Part shown: in pieces, positions 49,248-50,216 of the stretch
How the letters are laid out: each line of letters starts with the position of its first letter
How positions within the stretch are numbered: the stretch's first letter is position 1
Assembly (NCBI GenBank): GCA_934699705.1
Contig: CAKUXD010000010.1
Span: forward strand, 1-50,216
Source: an uncultured Candidatus Melainabacteria bacterium
GTDB lineage: Bacteria; Cyanobacteriota; Vampirovibrionia; Gastranaerophilales; Gastranaerophilaceae
DNA length: 50,216 bases
Direction of reading: 5' to 3'
The notes under the pieces: model-generated
Databases searched by the model: none
The model's input: only the letters and a program-made list of their open reading frames with translations
Told to the model about the DNA's origin: nothing
Position numbers and translations under genes: made by a program

Positions 49248-50062
49248 AGGCTTTTTGGTGAAACTCCCCAATGTAATTTATCACGCAAAACTGAATAGAA
49301 GGCATCATCATTTAAAAGAGCCAAATGAGCGTAATAATCTGCTTTTTGAATAATAACTTCCGAATTAACAACATGATTTTCTGCGCCATCAGCAATCAAA
49401 TTAAACGACTTTTCTTCATCAGCAGAAGTCGTAATTTTAATTTTCTCACTTGCAGGTATAACTAGAGGTCTTGCGGTTAAAGTATGTGGACAAATAGGAA
49501 CAATTTCAATTGCGTCAATCATAGGCGATAAAATCGGTCCACCAGCAGATAGACCATAAGCAGTCGAGCCAGTTGGAGTAGAAACGATTAAACCATCTGC
49601 GATATAATCACAAACAAACTTATCATTGATATATAAAACAAATCGAGAAGTTCTAGTTTGAGAAGCACCTTTAATAACAAAATCATTCAAAGCATATCTG
49701 TCCGAAGAAATTAGCATCATTCTTTTTTCAACGGAGAATTTATTTTCAGAAACGCAATCGACTGCATATTTAATATTATCCGAATTAACCTGAGATAAAT
49801 AACCCAATCTGCCAAGATTAATCCCCAAAACTGGAGTTTTAGTAATCGCGTAGAACTTAGAAACATGCAAAATAGTTCCATCGCCACCAACAGCAAAGAC
49901 AAAATCAAATCCATACTTCATTTCATGCATTTCAAGGACTTCAGGATTTGCCCCTTTATCCAATAGAATTTGTTCTAAAATTTGCAACACAGGGTAAGGA
50001 TTTTTAACCCCTTCATTAAAAACAATTGCTATTTTTTTTGCATAAAAATCAACACATTCCAT
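49244..50062 (-). CDS. nadK: NAD kinase
   Basis: 272 residues. Phosphorylates NAD to NADP with ATP or polyphosphate. Motifs: FVFAVGGDGTILHVSKF (GGDGT, about residues 53-69), LGINLGRLGYLSQV and NDFVIKGASQTRTSRF (the NE/ND motif), then DGLIVSTPTGSTAYGLSAGGP. Bacterial length. recN follows with a four-base overlap. The nadK-recN order is common in Firmicutes and others. Confidence 0.97.
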   Translation of the reverse strand: MECVDFYAKKIAIVFNEGVKNPYPVLQILEQILLDKGANPEVLEMHEMKYGFDFVFAVGGDGTILHVSKFYAITKTPVLGINLGRLGYLSQVNSDNIKYAVDCVSENKFSVEKRMMLISSDRYALNDFVIKGASQTRTSRFVLYINDKFVCDYIADGLIVSTPTGSTAYGLSAGGPILSPMIDAIEIVPICPHTLTARPLVIPASEKIKITTSADEEKSFNLIADGAENHVVNSEVIIQKADYYAHLALLNDDAFYSVLRDKLHWGVSPKSL

Positions 50063-50131
50063 ACTGTAATTTTACAACGCAAGAAGTAATAAGACAAGTA
50101 AATTTCAGATAAGATAAATATATTTAAACAA

Positions 50132-50168
50132 AAAAGCAGGGCGGTGATGAAATCACCGCCCTGCTTTT
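50132..50168 (-). terminator. Rho-independent terminator near right edge
   Basis: AAAAGCAGGGCGGTGAT and ATCACCGCCCTGCTTTT, a 17-bp perfect stem with a three-base loop, T-tract on the minus strand. It would stop a minus-strand gene entering from the right before nadK. Confidence 0.88.
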
Positions 50169-50176
50169 AATCTTTA

Positions 50177-50216
50177 TTAACCGTTTTGACAGTATGCAAA
50201 ACTTCTTTGAATATTA
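50177..50216 (-). CDS. Possible 3' end of a gene beyond the right edge
   Basis: A minus-strand frame ending with ...SFAYCQNG and TAA at 50177-50179 is open to the window edge, 8 bp upstream of a strong terminator. Too short to name. Confidence 0.3.
   Translation of the reverse strand, partial: NIQRSFAYCQNG

Noticed and set aside
1..50216. CRISPR array, transposase, integrase or phage genes
   Set aside because: None of these could be recognised; no regularly spaced repeats of 25-40 bp with spacers were seen.

Overview
This is an AT-rich bacterial chromosome segment, gene-dense on both strands. No phage, transposase, CRISPR array or rRNA was seen. The gene content suggests an uncultured gut or aquatic relative of Cyanobacteria (Melainabacteria/Vampirovibrionia, probably Gastranaerophilales). 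The evidence is an 11-subunit complex I without NuoE/F/G, a cyanobacterial-style stand-alone HNH protein, MEP-pathway isoprenoid genes (ispG, ispH), glgA, a cyanobacterial-type family-10 glycosyl-hydrolase-like protein, a CpaE-like receiver-ATPase, and a DHH phosphoesterase with a long N-terminal tail ending in an SFTG motif. The taxonomic call is an inference.

Left part (1-4.6 kb): a truncated FAD oxidoreductase overlaps a tRNA-U34 MnmC1/MnmD-like methyltransferase gene. Three copies of a 28-bp repeat lie inside these two genes. Next come a phosphodiesterase, ispG and a small secreted protein. From 4.6 to 14.25 kb the minus strand carries nuoA-B-C-D-H-I-J-K-L-M-N, tightly overlapped and lacking the NADH-input module. 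From 14.3 to 18.15 kb lie a TPR lipid/secretory-type protein, a GHL10 protein, a small CxxC protein and a PepT-like peptidase.

The 18.1-21.5 kb minus-strand block is the translation/transcription cluster rpmG - tRNA-Trp - secE - nusG - rplK - rplA, followed by tmk. Similar hairpins precede rplK and rplA. A long hairpin whose arms resemble or complement the tRNA-Trp 5' half lies between rpmG and the tRNA. From 21.6 to 28.3 kb, a MotA/ExbB- plus MotB/OmpA-like pair (ZorAB-like), a DUF711 protein and a small protein form an operon. It is divergent from a 1116-aa protein with zinc ribbons, a degenerate cyclase-like domain, a degenerate NTPase domain and a helical C-terminal region.

From 28.3 to 39.6 kb: glgA, a DHH phosphoesterase, ispH-rpsA, HNH, a receiver protein, a 47-aa protein, CpaE-like ATPase, a 106-aa coiled-coil protein, rarA and an orphan solute-binding protein. 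From 39.7 to 50.2 kb: gyrB, adk, map, a second (flagellar-type) motAB pair, a protein of unknown function, a HEAT-like protein, a small secreted protein, and recN-nadK.

The most unusual signals are: (1) the 28-bp repeats inside the mnmC-like and FAD genes; (2) a GCAATTTTT plus TTWAWW promoter-like layout, at fixed spacing, ahead of four genes encoding lineage-specific or tail-bearing proteins; (3) the rpmG/tRNA-Trp hairpin; (4) the ZorAB-like pair divergent from the degenerate cyclase/NTPase protein; (5) apparently leaderless genes.
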